Positions 9,188 through 17,791 of a stretch of DNA of 51,390 nucleotides are shown one piece after another. Origin of the DNA: Chrysophaeum taylorii (taxonomy: Eukaryota; Sar; Pelagophyceae; Pelagomonadales; Pelagomonadaceae); contig JAQMWT010000176.1 of the NCBI GenBank assembly GCA_029834535.1, positions 1-51,390 on the forward strand, written 5' to 3'. A program made the position numbers and the translations under genes. A model generated the notes under the pieces. That model worked only from the letters and a program-made list of their open reading frames with translations. It made no database searches and was not told the origin of the DNA. Position 1 is the first letter of the stretch, and each line of letters starts with the position of its first letter.

Positions 9188-9427
9188 CTCGCGTGCGCTC
9201 CCATGTACGCTGGCACGATGGCGGGCTGATGGGGAAGGCGCGCTGAGAGGCCCGCCACCTCCGGTGACGCGGGAAACGGCCTAAAAACGCCGCTTTGAGC
9301 GGCGTTTAATAATATTTTCTAGAGCCCGGGTATTAAATCAGCGCCGCGGCAGACGATAGAGGTACAAGGGTGGCACGACACCCGACTTCTTCGAACCAAT
9401 GCGGTGGTAGAAAGAAGGAAGGACTCA
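9188..9427. other. Junction with terminator-like hairpin downstream of the nested gene
   Basis: No coding sequence is seen. A perfect 10-bp stem with a 3-nt loop (AAACGCCGCT TTG AGCGGCGTTT) lies at 9285-9307. Read on the minus strand it follows the stop codon of the 9428-10732 gene by about 120 bp and is flanked by T/A-rich sequence, so it may mark the 3' end of that transcript. Confidence 0.5.
9285..9307 (-). terminator. Perfect stem-loop with T tract, possible 3'-end signal
   Basis: AAACGCCGCT / AGCGGCGTTT with a 3-nt loop, followed on the minus strand by TTAGG. It resembles a bacterial intrinsic terminator, which is unusual in a eukaryotic setting. It could equally be a remnant terminal repeat of a small element. 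Its role as a 3'-end signal is inference. Confidence 0.4.
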
Positions 9428-10732
9428 TCAGTTCCACCAAGGCGTATTCCAGTCCTTTTCAAATCGATCTAGACGCAGGAGCAGATCGTAAACATTGAGA
9501 AGGAGACTGGGCGTCTCGGCGACGACGCGCGCGGGGACGTCGGAGTATCCGAACGTGAGCTCTTCAGCACGTATGGGAATCGCGAAGTGCTGCTGGAGCT
9601 CAGGCGTGTCGGCGATGGCGATTTTATTCGAAGGGAGAGGCAAGGGGCGCGCGAGCCCGGGCGGAACCACTTCGATGCGAAAGTCGTCGAGGTCCAAGTT
9701 CGGACTGGCGGGGTTGAGGGTCATGTTGTGCGCGTTGACTTCGGCTCGAAGCCAGTCGACGAGCTGGCGGGTCGCATTAGCCTGCTTCCCGTCGTGGTTC
9801 CGCGTCCCCATATCGAAGACGCGATCTAGCTGCGGGCGGTCGTCCGCATCGCGGCGAAGGACGCAAGCAACGCCGACCCACGTGCCGTCGCCGCGCTGGT
9901 CGAAAAGGTCAAAGACGACACCCACGCGGGTTTCGGGCCACCCACGCATGAGATCGTAGACGCGCTTGATGCCGTTGAGGAGGTTGTTGTTCTTCACCTC
10001 GATTTCCAAGATGACGCGCCAACCGTCAGGAAAACTACCGAGCTTAATGCCCGCGTCCACGCACGGTTTTTTCACCTTGCCGAGGACTCGGACTTCGGGG
10101 CCGTCGTTGCTTGCGACAATAACTTCAGGCAAGGCGGCGGGAACAGCATCTTTGAATCGAACCACCTGCTCTACAACACGCGGCAGCAGTGTTCCGTGCG
10201 CCCCCGTGATCATCTTTGTAACGTACACCGTCCACGTGCCGTCGTCATCCTCCAGGGCCCATTCAACGGGATAATCGCCGAAGAAGTTCGCGGGGTCGTA
10301 CTCCGGGAGACCCTCCATGACACGCACGCCATGGACGTCGTCACGCTCGCCACGCTCGAGCTTCCGGTAGGCCGCGTCGTAGGCTTCGTCCAGATCGACC
10401 GTTTGGCGCGTGACGCGTGATTCTTCCGAGACCTGGCGCTCGAGGACAGCTACATCAAGCGGTAAGGTCGTCGACTGGCGCCAAGGCACGTCATTGTGGT
10501 GGTTCGACGGGGAAGACGCGCCCAACCAAGGTGCCCTTTGATCACGAACCACTGGACGCACGAAGTCGTTCGTTGTCATGTTCGTCTGCCCAGAAGAGCC
10601 TTGCGCACCCGCGAAGGTCGCGCGCTCGTGCTCCTTCGCGTGCAGGGGGTCAGGGCCTCGGCGAACATCGAGTCCGGGAAGTAGTACGAAGCCGCTGGTC
10701 GCTACCAGCCCTGCGAACAACGCCTTCATCAC
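9428..10732 (-). CDS. Putative secreted PD-(D/E)xK-like protein nested in the LINE
   Basis: A complete 434-residue frame starting ATG-ATG. Residues 1-20 (MKALFAGLVATSGFVLLPG) are a signal-peptide or anchor-like hydrophobic stretch. Residues about 220-280 read PCVDAGIK, then RVILEIEVKNNNL, then ...VGVVFDLFDQRGDGTW. That is a Pro-x-x-Asp strand, a Glu-x-Glu-Val-Lys strand (D226, E245, K247) and a following alpha/beta unit, the spacing of PD-(D/E)xK nuclease folds such as Uma2-like proteins. The frame is uninterrupted while the LINE around it is broken, so it looks under selection. It lies antisense between two parts of the LINE, 38 bp from the resumed RT frame, replacing the RT fingers. The nuclease fold is an inference from motif spacing. 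Confidence 0.6.
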   Translation of the reverse strand: MMKALFAGLVATSGFVLLPGLDVRRGPDPLHAKEHERATFAGAQGSSGQTNMTTNDFVRPVVRDQRAPWLGASSPSNHHNDVPWRQSTTLPLDVAVLERQVSEESRVTRQTVDLDEAYDAAYRKLERGERDDVHGVRVMEGLPEYDPANFFGDYPVEWALEDDDGTWTVYVTKMITGAHGTLLPRVVEQVVRFKDAVPAALPEVIVASNDGPEVRVLGKVKKPCVDAGIKLGSFPDGWRVILEIEVKNNNLLNGIKRVYDLMRGWPETRVGVVFDLFDQRGDGTWVGVACVLRRDADDRPQLDRVFDMGTRNHDGKQANATRQLVDWLRAEVNAHNMTLNPASPNLDLDDFRIEVVPPGLARPLPLPSNKIAIADTPELQQHFAIPIRAEELTFGYSDVPARVVAETPSLLLNVYDLLLRLDRFEKDWNTPWWN

Positions 10733-10770
10733 GAGAATAGGGGTAAGGATTGTGCCTCGGCTTCGGATGA

Positions 10771-13210
10771 ATGGCGTTGGAGCAGTACCCCGACCAGGTC
10801 ATCATCAAGCTGGACAAACGCAACGCCTTCAACGAGCTCAAGCGCCGGACCGTCGTGGACAAACTCGCAAACCACGCTAACGCTAAGCTGCGTGCCTTTG
10901 GCCACTTTATGTTCAAGCAATTACGGCCGGCATCCTGGTGGCTCTCCATGGCCCCACCGGCCTCGATCGCGCCTCCTTCGACTCTCAAGAAGGCGACCAG
11001 CAAGGCGACCCCACCTATCCACCGGCGTACTGTCTGGCAACGCATGACGCCGCACAGGCCCTTGACACCCGCTTTCGTTCATGTGCCGGCTACGCACAAT
11101 TTGGCATGGACGACGGCGTCATCTCTGATTCCCCTCGTGAGGTTGTCGACGCCCTCCTGCAGTACGCCCGCGACATCCAAGCTAGCGGCGAGGAGCTCCG
11201 CCTCGACAAGTGCGTGGCGTTCTGTCCGGCACTTGGCATGGGTCTTCTCGATCACCCCGATGTTCAAGACCACGTCCAAGTTGCGCAGGATGGCACGCGC
11301 ACTCTTGCTGGTATCCCCGTTGTCGCCGACGGCCTCGTAATCTACGGTGTGCCCATCGGCTCCCCGGGACACGCCGGAGATGCCTATGTCGAAGCTACCT
11401 TGCAACGCGAGGTTGACGCTCAGGTGAGCTACATGAGCACCATTCGCACCAAGCTCCTGAACGTCTCCCTCCATTGCATGTACTCGTTGGGCCGCTACTG
11501 CATCGCCCCGCGCATGGACTACCTCGCGTTACACTGCTACCCCACCACTGCCTTGAGCGCGCTCCGCCGCTTCGACGTTGCCGTCCTCAGCTTCGTCGCC
11601 ACAGCACTTGGCGCTGAGCCGCGTCAGTTTTTTGACTCCACCGGCATCGTCCTCCAACGCCTCCGCCTTCCTGCTCGAAGTGGGGGTGGCGGCATTCGCT
11701 CCTGCGCCGACCTCAGCCCCGCCGCCTTTGTTGGCACGGCGGCCCAGGCCCTCCCACACCTCGTCGACCTTCGCGATCCTACGGGTGCCGTGGAGGTCCC
11801 TGGCTACCTCCCCCGCCTCGCCTCGGTCCTGGGTGACACTTCTTTTCGCACAGGTAACGAGTTGCACCGTTGGCACCACCTCCTCGCATCCGGTTGCCGC
11901 CTAGGGCGAGCACTCGAGACTGCGAGGGACGGACTTCGGGCTGATCTCCGTACCACGCTGGCTTCCCACGGCGGCGCTGGTTCCGGCGACCTAGCCAACG
12001 TTCATCTCGTCGACGGTCCTCTCTCCCACGAATTCGTCTCCATGGGCGTCCTCGTCGACCCCACCAACTCGACACCCGTACTCATACCCCAACTCCAGCG
12101 TGCTCTAACCTCCCAGCGCGAGACAGCTCGGGCCACTGCGCTCCAGCGACTTGCGGCCACCCTTCCCATCACCGATGCACTTCGAGTAGCGGCGTCCTCA
12201 TGGGATCGCTTCTCGACCACTTTCATCAGGTTGTGGCCCAGCTCCTCCCTTCAAATCCCCAACCGCCGCTGGGCCGAGATGTGTGCCCAGTACTTTGGCT
12301 ACCCCTCTCCAGCTTGTTCGGGCCTCGTGGGCACTCGCATTCTGGGCACTGACGTCGTTCTCGACACTCACGGCAAGGTGCTTCTCACGCAGGCCAAGCT
12401 TGTCAACCGCGGAGGAGCGCGGACCACCTGGCACGACGGCCTGCTCGAGTGCGTCCTCTGCATCGTCAAAGAGGCCGGCATCCCCGCCCTGTCCGAGGTT
12501 TTCGGCATCTTTGCTGACGTCGTCGCCCCTACCATTCGCACGCGCCTCTACGGCCGGTACCGAGGCAATCTCGCCCGACGCCAAGTCGTCCCAGCACGCT
12601 CGACAACAAGGAGCAACTCTACGACCTCAAAACCCTCGCTTGGGGTTCGTTATACACCGCCCACGCCCTCCATCCCTCCCACCCGTCGCCTGTCGATCGG
12701 CGCGCAGCGCAAGTCCACTCCGAATACCTCGCTCAAGCCCGCGGCATCGACGCCATCATCCCCCACCCGGGTACAGCACCACCGCCTGGCTTCTTGGGCC
12801 CTGTCGAACAGCGGCTACGTAGCTACGGCACCGTCGCCGGCCTCGTCTTTGGAGCCTTCGGTGAGGCCAGCGCGGCGTGCCACGCTCTCGCCCAATCATG
12901 CGCAGAGCGCATCGCTGCGCGAACCTGGGTGGCAAGCGGCTGCGCAAACTTCACAGAGGCAAAGGCGGCCCAAACTCGCCGCATCTACCGTGAGTGGGGG
13001 ATCGCCAACGCATTGGGCCGGGCTCGCTGTGCCCTCACCGCCCTCACCCATGTCGCCGCCGAGAGGCCGGGTAGCCCCACCCAGGCCGCCCGATCCCAGC
13101 AGGACGTCACCCTTCGTCGCACATACGTCCGGCGGCAGCATGCGTACGACCTACGGGCGGGGCCCGTCCTCTCTTCGCCTGCCCCACGACTCGGCGATGA
13201 CCCCGACTAG
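10771..13210 (+). pseudogene. LINE reverse transcriptase and restriction-like endonuclease, C-terminal half
   Basis: It begins in the RT palm with VIIKLDKRNAFNELKRR (catalytic Asp strand A). A one-base frame change at about 10917-10938 leads to EGDQQGDP (motif B, about 10988) and FGMDDGV (motif C at 11100-11117, the YxDD equivalent). Then come the thumb and a C-terminal region (LRLPARSGGGGIRS, ...RRQVVP). Compared with the later copies this copy lacks 10 bp at 12594/12595. The deletion removes the Asp of the PD motif and shifts the frame; the other frame then reads to the TAG at 13208-13210. The 3' copies at 19-22 kb retain the intact PD-x12-DIK motif. It lacks the fingers domain, so it is inactive. 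Confidence 0.75.
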
Positions 13211-13404
13211 GTCCCGCATACCTATCTACGCCCGTCAGGCACATCCCTCCTACCCCACAAAACCACACATCCTTCGTGCACCACACACACACACACCTCT
13301 TAGCAGTCGACCTTTAAAGACAAACAGACAAAACCACACAGATCCTTCATGCACCACACACACACACCCCTCTTAGCAGTCGACCTTTAAAGACAAACAG
13401 ACAA
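13211..13404 (+). repeat. LINE 3' UTR with a short tandem tail copy
   Basis: After the stop the 3' UTR reads to CCTCTTAGCAGTCGACCTTTAAAGACAAACAGACAAA. It is followed by a second, about 80-bp, 5'-truncated copy of the same tail, again ending in TTTAAAGACAAACAGACAAACA. This is a small version of the tandem arrangement seen at 17.6-22.6 kb. Confidence 0.8.
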
Positions 13405-13428
13405 ACATCTGCCAATTAGTAGTAAGGA
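13405..13428 (-). repeat. Helitron-type 5' terminus next to LINE tail
   Basis: Read on the minus strand this is TCCTTACTACTAATTGGCAG, a diverged version of the terminus found at 22580, 41806, 49988 and 51063 (TCTTAACTACTAATCGACAG). It matches most of the TCTMTAYTAMY-type Helitron 5' consensus, allowing two extra bases. No Helitron 3' end was found to the left of this LINE copy. Confidence 0.5.
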
Positions 13429-14259
13429 TGACGAAGCAACGATAGGATTTTTTTGCACTTCCAGTCACAAGGGCCCGTCGTCGCCGACTTGGCTTATTAT
13501 AATTGTCTGCGCTGCCCACACGAGGCTATTCCGGCTTTCATGCTTTTCCCGGACGCGTTTGCTTGAGGGATGATGATTATCCCTTCGGAGCTTGTGCCTT
13601 ATTACACGTGTATTAACTTGGCTCCATTCACCTGTACCTAGGTGTATGCTCGTCACGACATGAGGGCGTGCGCATCCAAACCGGACGCTCGAAAACTTCC
13701 GGCACAACCTGCACATCCGCAATATTGATTTGGCACCTCTCTCCAATGGCAAGTCAGCTTTTGGCACTGCGCCGCGATTATGCCTAATATGGCCATCGAG
13801 GAGGACGCCAGCACGCCGAGCCTCGACCAACTGCAAATCGACGAGCTCAGTCGGTGCTCTTGCGGTACCCTCGCGACGCGATCGAACGCTTACTTTCGTG
13901 ACGGTCAACCGTGCCCGGCCAACTGCCGACAATGCTGCTGCGCGGTGTTGCTCGAACAACCGCATCCACGGGCCAATTTCATTTCAGCGACTTGCTGAGT
14001 TTGGCGAAGTGCAAGAAGGCTATGGCAACTACGGAGAAGCATGCAGCAACGTGCACATCTCGATGCATCGATCCGCCGATCGCATCACCATCGAGACTGA
14101 GCTCGCGGCGCACAGACGAGGAGGCGAACGCGACCGCACGCGCAACCCACCCACTGACGTTGCAACTTCCCCCTCCTAGCAGGCGACCTTTAAAAAGCCT
14201 GAGAACACCATTTTGCCGCCGCGAGAGGCTCCGCGTCAAGCGGGATCAGAGGATACGCC
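13429..14259. other. Intergenic stretch without a supported gene
   Basis: Short overlapping frames occur on both strands, including a Cys-rich 72-codon plus-strand frame at 13780-13998, but none shows a domain or conserved pattern. At 14174-14197 the sequence CCCCTCCTAGCAGGCGACCTTTAAA is a diverged copy of the LINE 3'-tail motif without the rest of a LINE. Confidence 0.6.
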
Positions 14260-15270
14260 TCAGCTACTCTTAATGAGGTGGAGCCTCGCCCGAGCGTGAT
14301 CCAGGTCGAGGCGCATAGTAGAGTGAGCTTCGTTGCCCAACTCGGCGCCAGGCTGGATGTCGACGACGATGGCGGGCTTGACGAGCGCAAAAAAACCATC
14401 GCAGTTCGACGCGTTGACAAAGACGGTGCCTTTATCGAAGGCGACGCCGGCACAGTTGTGCTGGTGGCCGAAAATATGGTAGCGGGGGGCGTGGGCTCGG
14501 ACCGCGTCGGCAATTCCGACCGAGCCGACCCCCGAGTCGAGATGTCCGCGTGGGGGACCGTGGGTGACAAGAAGGTCGACCCTGGTCTCTTGGGCGATCG
14601 CAGCTCTGAATTTGGCCTCGCGCTCTGGCGACTGAAACGCGCGGTTCTCGCTTCGCGCGCTGTTCGAGGCCGAGAAGGGCGAGAGGAATATCCGCGCGTT
14701 TTCTATGTCGAGGCCCTCGTCCTCGCAATACCGCGCCCCCAGGAGCCCCTCAATTTCGTCCCGGGACATCGCCTCGAGCGAGAAGTCGTGGTTGCCAGCC
14801 ACGACGAGCTTGTGGCGGTGCGGCTGTTTCCGCAGCCACGCCCCCACGTCGCGGAGTCTTGCTCTCGCGTCAGTGCGTCGCGAGTCGCGCCGCAGCAAGT
14901 CCCCGGCGTGGATCAACACGTCGCCGTCGGGCAACTTGCCGAGCGTACGCTGCTGCGCGTGCGTGTCGCTTACTGACACGACCCTCAGGCCTTTCGGCTC
15001 CGGAAGCTGCGCGGCATCGAGCACGCGCACATCGGGCCAGTCGACGTAGACGCATTTGGTCCGCAGCATCGGCGTCAGCCACGCGCGCAGCCACCGCGCG
15101 CGCAGCCGGCAGAACGGCACCCAGCACAGCTTGGTGTACACGAGGTTGGCGACCGGTGAGGCGCGGATCGGATGCATGAGCGCCTTGGAGACGCGCGGGG
15201 GGAGTAGCCGGAGCACGGCGGGGATCGACGGCAGCACGAACACCGACGCGCTCAGAGTCAGCGCCAGCAT
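14260..15270 (-). CDS. MPPED-like calcineurin-type metallophosphoesterase
   Basis: A 336-residue intronless protein. Residues 1-70 contain a hydrophobic N-terminus (LALTLSASVFVLPSIPAVL), a likely membrane anchor or signal. The catalytic domain follows with all dimetal motifs in order: VSDTH (D102, H104), HAGDLL (D124), VAGNHD (N160, H161), VTHGPP (H237) and FGHQH (H269, H271). The LPDGDVLIHAGD and THGPPRGHLD wording is typical of the MPPED1/MPPED2 group of metallophosphoesterases, which hydrolyse phosphodiesters such as cyclic nucleotides in vitro. The natural substrate is unknown. It is divergently arranged with the DUF924 gene, with only 53 bp between the start codons, so the two may share a promoter. 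The stop is TGA. Confidence 0.85.
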   Translation of the reverse strand: MLALTLSASVFVLPSIPAVLRLLPPRVSKALMHPIRASPVANLVYTKLCWVPFCRLRARWLRAWLTPMLRTKCVYVDWPDVRVLDAAQLPEPKGLRVVSVSDTHAQQRTLGKLPDGDVLIHAGDLLRRDSRRTDARARLRDVGAWLRKQPHRHKLVVAGNHDFSLEAMSRDEIEGLLGARYCEDEGLDIENARIFLSPFSASNSARSENRAFQSPEREAKFRAAIAQETRVDLLVTHGPPRGHLDSGVGSVGIADAVRAHAPRYHIFGHQHNCAGVAFDKGTVFVNASNCDGFFALVKPAIVVDIQPGAELGNEAHSTMRLDLDHARARLHLIKSS

Positions 15271-15323
15271 GATGATGACGTGTATTAAGCAATCAACGAG
15301 CCGTTGACGAGCCGTAGCCGTTT
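15271..15323. promoter_or_regulatory. Short divergent promoter between MPPED-like and DUF924 genes
   Basis: The 53 bp between two start codons pointing away from each other leaves room only for a bidirectional core promoter, unless the DUF924 gene starts at its second Met (15414), which would widen it to 143 bp. No TATA box is evident. Confidence 0.4.
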
Positions 15324-15875
15324 ATGGAACAGGCGCCGAACTCGTCAGTTTTTCATCGCGCTTTGCCCCCATTCGAACCCCAGTTGTTCTTGCAAGAAGC
15401 AACGCTTGCAGTGATGTCCTTCCCGAGGCTCGCCGCACGCGCCGCGTGCGTGGCGTGCGCAGGGGCCGTCTCCTTTCAGCAAGAGCTTCAGCCTCTGGGC
15501 GGTGTGCGGCTCGTGTGCATGCGACCACGTCGTGATGACGAAAAACTTCGGCTCCTCGAGGAAACGCGGCGTCGCGTCAGGGGCGTTGAGGCGCGCGTCC
15601 TCGCGGCGGAGTGCGATCGATTGGGCGAGGCCAAGGCGGCCGAGCGCGCGCTCGAAATGATCGTCATGCTTGACCAGCTTCCGCGCATCCTCGGGGTTGA
15701 ACCGGACGAGACACCACAGAAGCTCGCGAACGCAGCAATTGGCCTCGGCCTCGACAAAACTCTAAGCCCCGAGGGCCGCACCACGCTCCTCGCCCACGCC
15801 ACGAACTTCAGTCTTCTCGATTCATTCCACGACGACCTAAACGGCGGACGTGTTATCCCCCTCGCCCACTCCTAG
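15324..15875 (+). CDS. DUF924-family protein
   Basis: A 183-residue protein. The hallmark ALEMIVMLDQLPRIL at residues 109-123 corresponds to the LALIILLDQFPRN core of DUF924, a small all-helical TPR-like family found in bacteria and eukaryotes. It is preceded by the charged helix (EETRRRVRGVEARVLAAE) and followed by the ANAAIGLGLDK helix. The molecular role of DUF924 is unknown. An alternative start at Met31 (15414) would give a hydrophobic N-terminus (MSFPRLAARAACVACAGAVS) that could target the protein to an organelle or the secretory path. The start at 15324 is the longest. The stop is TAG. Confidence 0.65.
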   Translation: MEQAPNSSVFHRALPPFEPQLFLQEATLAVMSFPRLAARAACVACAGAVSFQQELQPLGGVRLVCMRPRRDDEKLRLLEETRRRVRGVEARVLAAECDRLGEAKAAERALEMIVMLDQLPRILGVEPDETPQKLANAAIGLGLDKTLSPEGRTTLLAHATNFSLLDSFHDDLNGGRVIPLAHS

Positions 15876-16235
15876 CCTCACACATACCTTTCCACTTTTT
15901 TTTTAGTCTTAATTTCCCACCGTGTCTCAAATGTTTGTGCCCCCGCTGAGTCAAGCATCTATTTGCCCGTCGCAGCTCCCCACAGTCTCATTCGGCGGAA
16001 CCCGCTTCTCTACCTGTTTTAGTTCCGCTGTGACTGGCTGTTCCAGCCGGCACATTATGGCGGGGGGAGGGCGAGGACAGTGGAGCCTACGGCCGCGCCT
16101 CAGCCGCTGAGGTGCAGCCTCATCATTTCTTGCTTCTCCTCGCTGTCATCGCTGACGGCAGCTTCTTCAACCCGCAGTTTCAACGGATTTGAAGAAAATT
16201 GAAAGTGATGTCATAGATATGATATTAAATTTTAA
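15876..16235. other. Intergenic stretch before the Helitron
   Basis: 3' flank of the DUF924 gene with a T9 run at about 15896-15904. No gene seen. The last 40 bp are AT-rich (GATATTAAATTTTAA) and border the left end of the Helitron-like unit, consistent with the AT-rich targets Helitrons favour. Confidence 0.6.
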
Positions 16236-16237
16236 CA

Positions 16238-16556
16238 AGTGCAGGCCAGTAAGTTCACCTAGTCCCAATCTCTAACCCCAGTAAGTTCACCTAATCCCAG
16301 TAAGTTTCATATAAGTTCACCTGGTCAGTAAGTTCACCTAGCTCTAATTAACTCCTTTGAGCTCGTCGCTCTCGCCTCCGCCAATCTCAGCTGCTTTGAT
16401 CCGCACGCCCCGCCAACCTTTGAGTTTACTCTAAAAACCCTTTACTCTAAAAACCCCAGTAAGTTCACTTGGTCCCAGTTTCACCTGGTCACTCAGCTCA
16501 CCTAGTCCCAATCTCAAACCCCAGTAAGTTCACCTGGTCCCAGTAAGTTCACCTAC
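16238..16556. repeat. GTAAGTTCACCTGGTCCC minisatellite
   Basis: About seven imperfect copies of a unit like CCAGTAAGTTCACCTGGTCC, interspersed with unique segments (CTCCTTTGAGCTCGTCGCTC, ACTCTAAAAACCC). The same block recurs at 40757-41076, 49989-50340 and, diverged, at 51064-51390. It forms the 3'-terminal region of the Helitron-like unit on the minus strand. Each copy contains GTAAGT, a strong splice-donor-like hexamer, on the plus strand. Confidence 0.8.
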
Positions 16557-17145
16557 AGTGCGCGTGTAGACGCCGGGAGGGGGCTTATCGGTATTGCGCA
16601 GCACGTGTGGGGTAGGGTGGAGTCGTCGACTCAGAAGAGGATATCCTCGGGGTTGCCGATCGACAGAGAGCCACGTAGAGCTGGACGTGGCAGAAGACGG
16701 GCTTCGCCAAGAGGACGCCGACCTCGCGGGGCGTCTGGCCCTGGCTCTTGGTGATCGTTTGGCGTAGGCGAGCCTTACGGGATACAGGTTGGAGGAGCCT
16801 CGGTGACAACGACACGATCGATCATGTATCTGGTACCGTTGCAGTGGCCGTGCGACGGGTCGAGGTTGCGAAGACTTTAAGCTCGCGATCAAAGTCAGCA
16901 TGCCGTTGGTTGTCAGGGAGTTGAAAACTCGACTGTAAAGAGCGAGGCGTCGGCTTCCGACCCAACCTAGTCGGCCGAAAAGAACTCCGACGCCTCGTCT
17001 TCGGGAAAAAAAGGCCGCGGTCATGCGCGCGTTGTCAGCATCGACAACATCGTTTCGACGGGGCGTGAGAATGGCGCGCTGAAAGAGCCGCCGCGGGTCG
17101 TGGAAATAGTCTGCGAGGTCGCCGTAGACGGCTTGGTGGATCCAC
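16556..17145 (-). pseudogene. Helitron helicase (PIF1-like) C-terminal fragment
   Basis: Minus-strand frames give, in order, VYGDLADYFHDP...RAILTPRRNDVVDADN, then LRNLDPSHGHCNGTRYMI, then TITKSQGQTPREVGVLLAKPVF and QLYVALCRSATP. These are the late motifs of the Rep/Hel helicase domain of Helitrons: RAILTP.N..V...N, LRNL.P..G.CNGTR, TI.KSQGQTL..VGV.L..PVF.HGQLYVALSR. The fragment is broken by frameshifts and stops (for example FSAD-stop-VGSE) and lacks the N-terminal helicase and the Rep nuclease. The same stop recurs in the other copies, so they spread after coding was lost. Confidence 0.8.
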
Positions 17146-17206
17146 AGGGGTATATATAGCCCCGGGCACTCGCACACCCCAGGACCGGCATTCCTACCCT
17201 TACCTT
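17143..17206 (+). repeat. About 62-bp direct repeat, left copy
   Basis: CACAGGGGTATATATAGCCCCGGGCA... is nearly identical to 17515-17578. The pair flanks about 310 bp that is absent from the other Helitron copies, so this is either an insertion with long flanking repeats or a small element with its own direct terminal repeats. It carries a TATA-like core. Confidence 0.7.
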
Positions 17207-17514
17207 TTGGTTATGGGCCCTTAAAGCGCTCGAGGTGGATCGCGCGTTCGAATCCGCCCCACCGCTGCGCCGCAAGGAGTGTGTGAGTGGCTTCGACGCA
17301 GTTGCCATTGCCAACTGCTGGAGCCCCATCGTCTAGCACAAACACTAGACCCCCCTCATCTGGGCGCTTTCACTTACCAGGACCGGGTGTTCATCTCCGA
17401 CGCAGATGTTCATCTTAAGCAGATGGCGTCGTCGTCTGCTGGGTCCCCATCGTCTCGCATACACATACATGCTTGACTCGCCCCAGATGTTCACGTTTCA
17501 CTTTGATGGGGAAG
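17207..17514. mobile_element. Small insertion in Helitron copy 1, with hairpins and a B-box-like motif
   Basis: This segment is bounded by the two 62-bp direct repeats and missing from the equivalent place in copies 2 and 3. It contains GTTCGAATCC at about 17246-17255, which looks like a tRNA B-box, but the flanking T-arm stem does not pair. It also has GCAGTTG...CAACTGC (17298-17318) and GTCTAG...CTAGAC (17331-17350). It could be a degenerate tRNA-derived SINE or a captured piece. No coding sequence is seen. Confidence 0.4.
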
Positions 17515-17578
17515 CACAGGGGTATATATAGCCCCGGGCACTCGCACACACCAGGACCGGCATTCCTACCCTTCCTTG
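17515..17578 (+). repeat. About 62-bp direct repeat, right copy
   Basis: Near-identical to 17143-17206. After it the Helitron sequence resumes (GGATCACTGTCTGGCT...CCCTAAATCGAGGG). Confidence 0.7.
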
Positions 17579-17644
17579 TGGGATCACTGTCTGGCTCTCG
17601 CGCCTACCTGATCCTTACCCTAAATCGAGGGTAAAAAAAAAACC

Positions 17645-17791
17645 CCGATGACCCCGACTAGGTCCCGCGTACTTATCTCTGCCCGTCAGGCACATCCCTC
17701 CTACCCCACAAACCCACCCACATCCTTCATGGTCCCCACACACACCCCCCCCTCTTAGCAGTCGACATTTAAAGACACACAGACAGACAGA
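17645..17791 (+). repeat. LINE 3'-end fragment B
   Basis: It begins inside the last codons of the LINE ORF (GATGACCCCGACTAG) and runs through the 3' UTR to TTTAAAGACACACAGACAGACAG. It follows an A10 run that joins it to the Helitron sequence. Confidence 0.8.

Larger units (their letters stand above)
5340..13428 (+). mobile_element. LINE (non-LTR retrotransposon) with RING, RT and restriction-like endonuclease, interrupted
   Basis: The collinear plus-strand order is: N-terminal ORF with coding repeats, IQ-like motifs and RING finger (5628-8642); N-terminal RT-flanking domain (8646-9187); reverse transcriptase (10771 on); C-terminal PD-(D/E)xK-like endonuclease (to 13210); and a 3' UTR ending in an ACAAACAG repeat. 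No AP-endonuclease is seen, which fits the early-branching R2/R4-like LINE type. About 200 residues expected between 9187 and 10771 are missing and replaced by an opposite-strand gene. The 5' boundary is approximate. Several frame breaks make this copy inactive as it stands. Confidence 0.75.

Noticed and set aside
16207..16218. TGATGTCATAGA shared with the hairpin at 5249-5260
   Set aside because: A single 12-bp match without further similarity; chance is likely.
17246..17270. Possible tRNA gene (GTTCGAATCC T-loop)
   Set aside because: The T-arm stem bases (GCGCG against CCGCC) do not pair and no anticodon or acceptor stem could be placed, so at best it is a degenerate relic.
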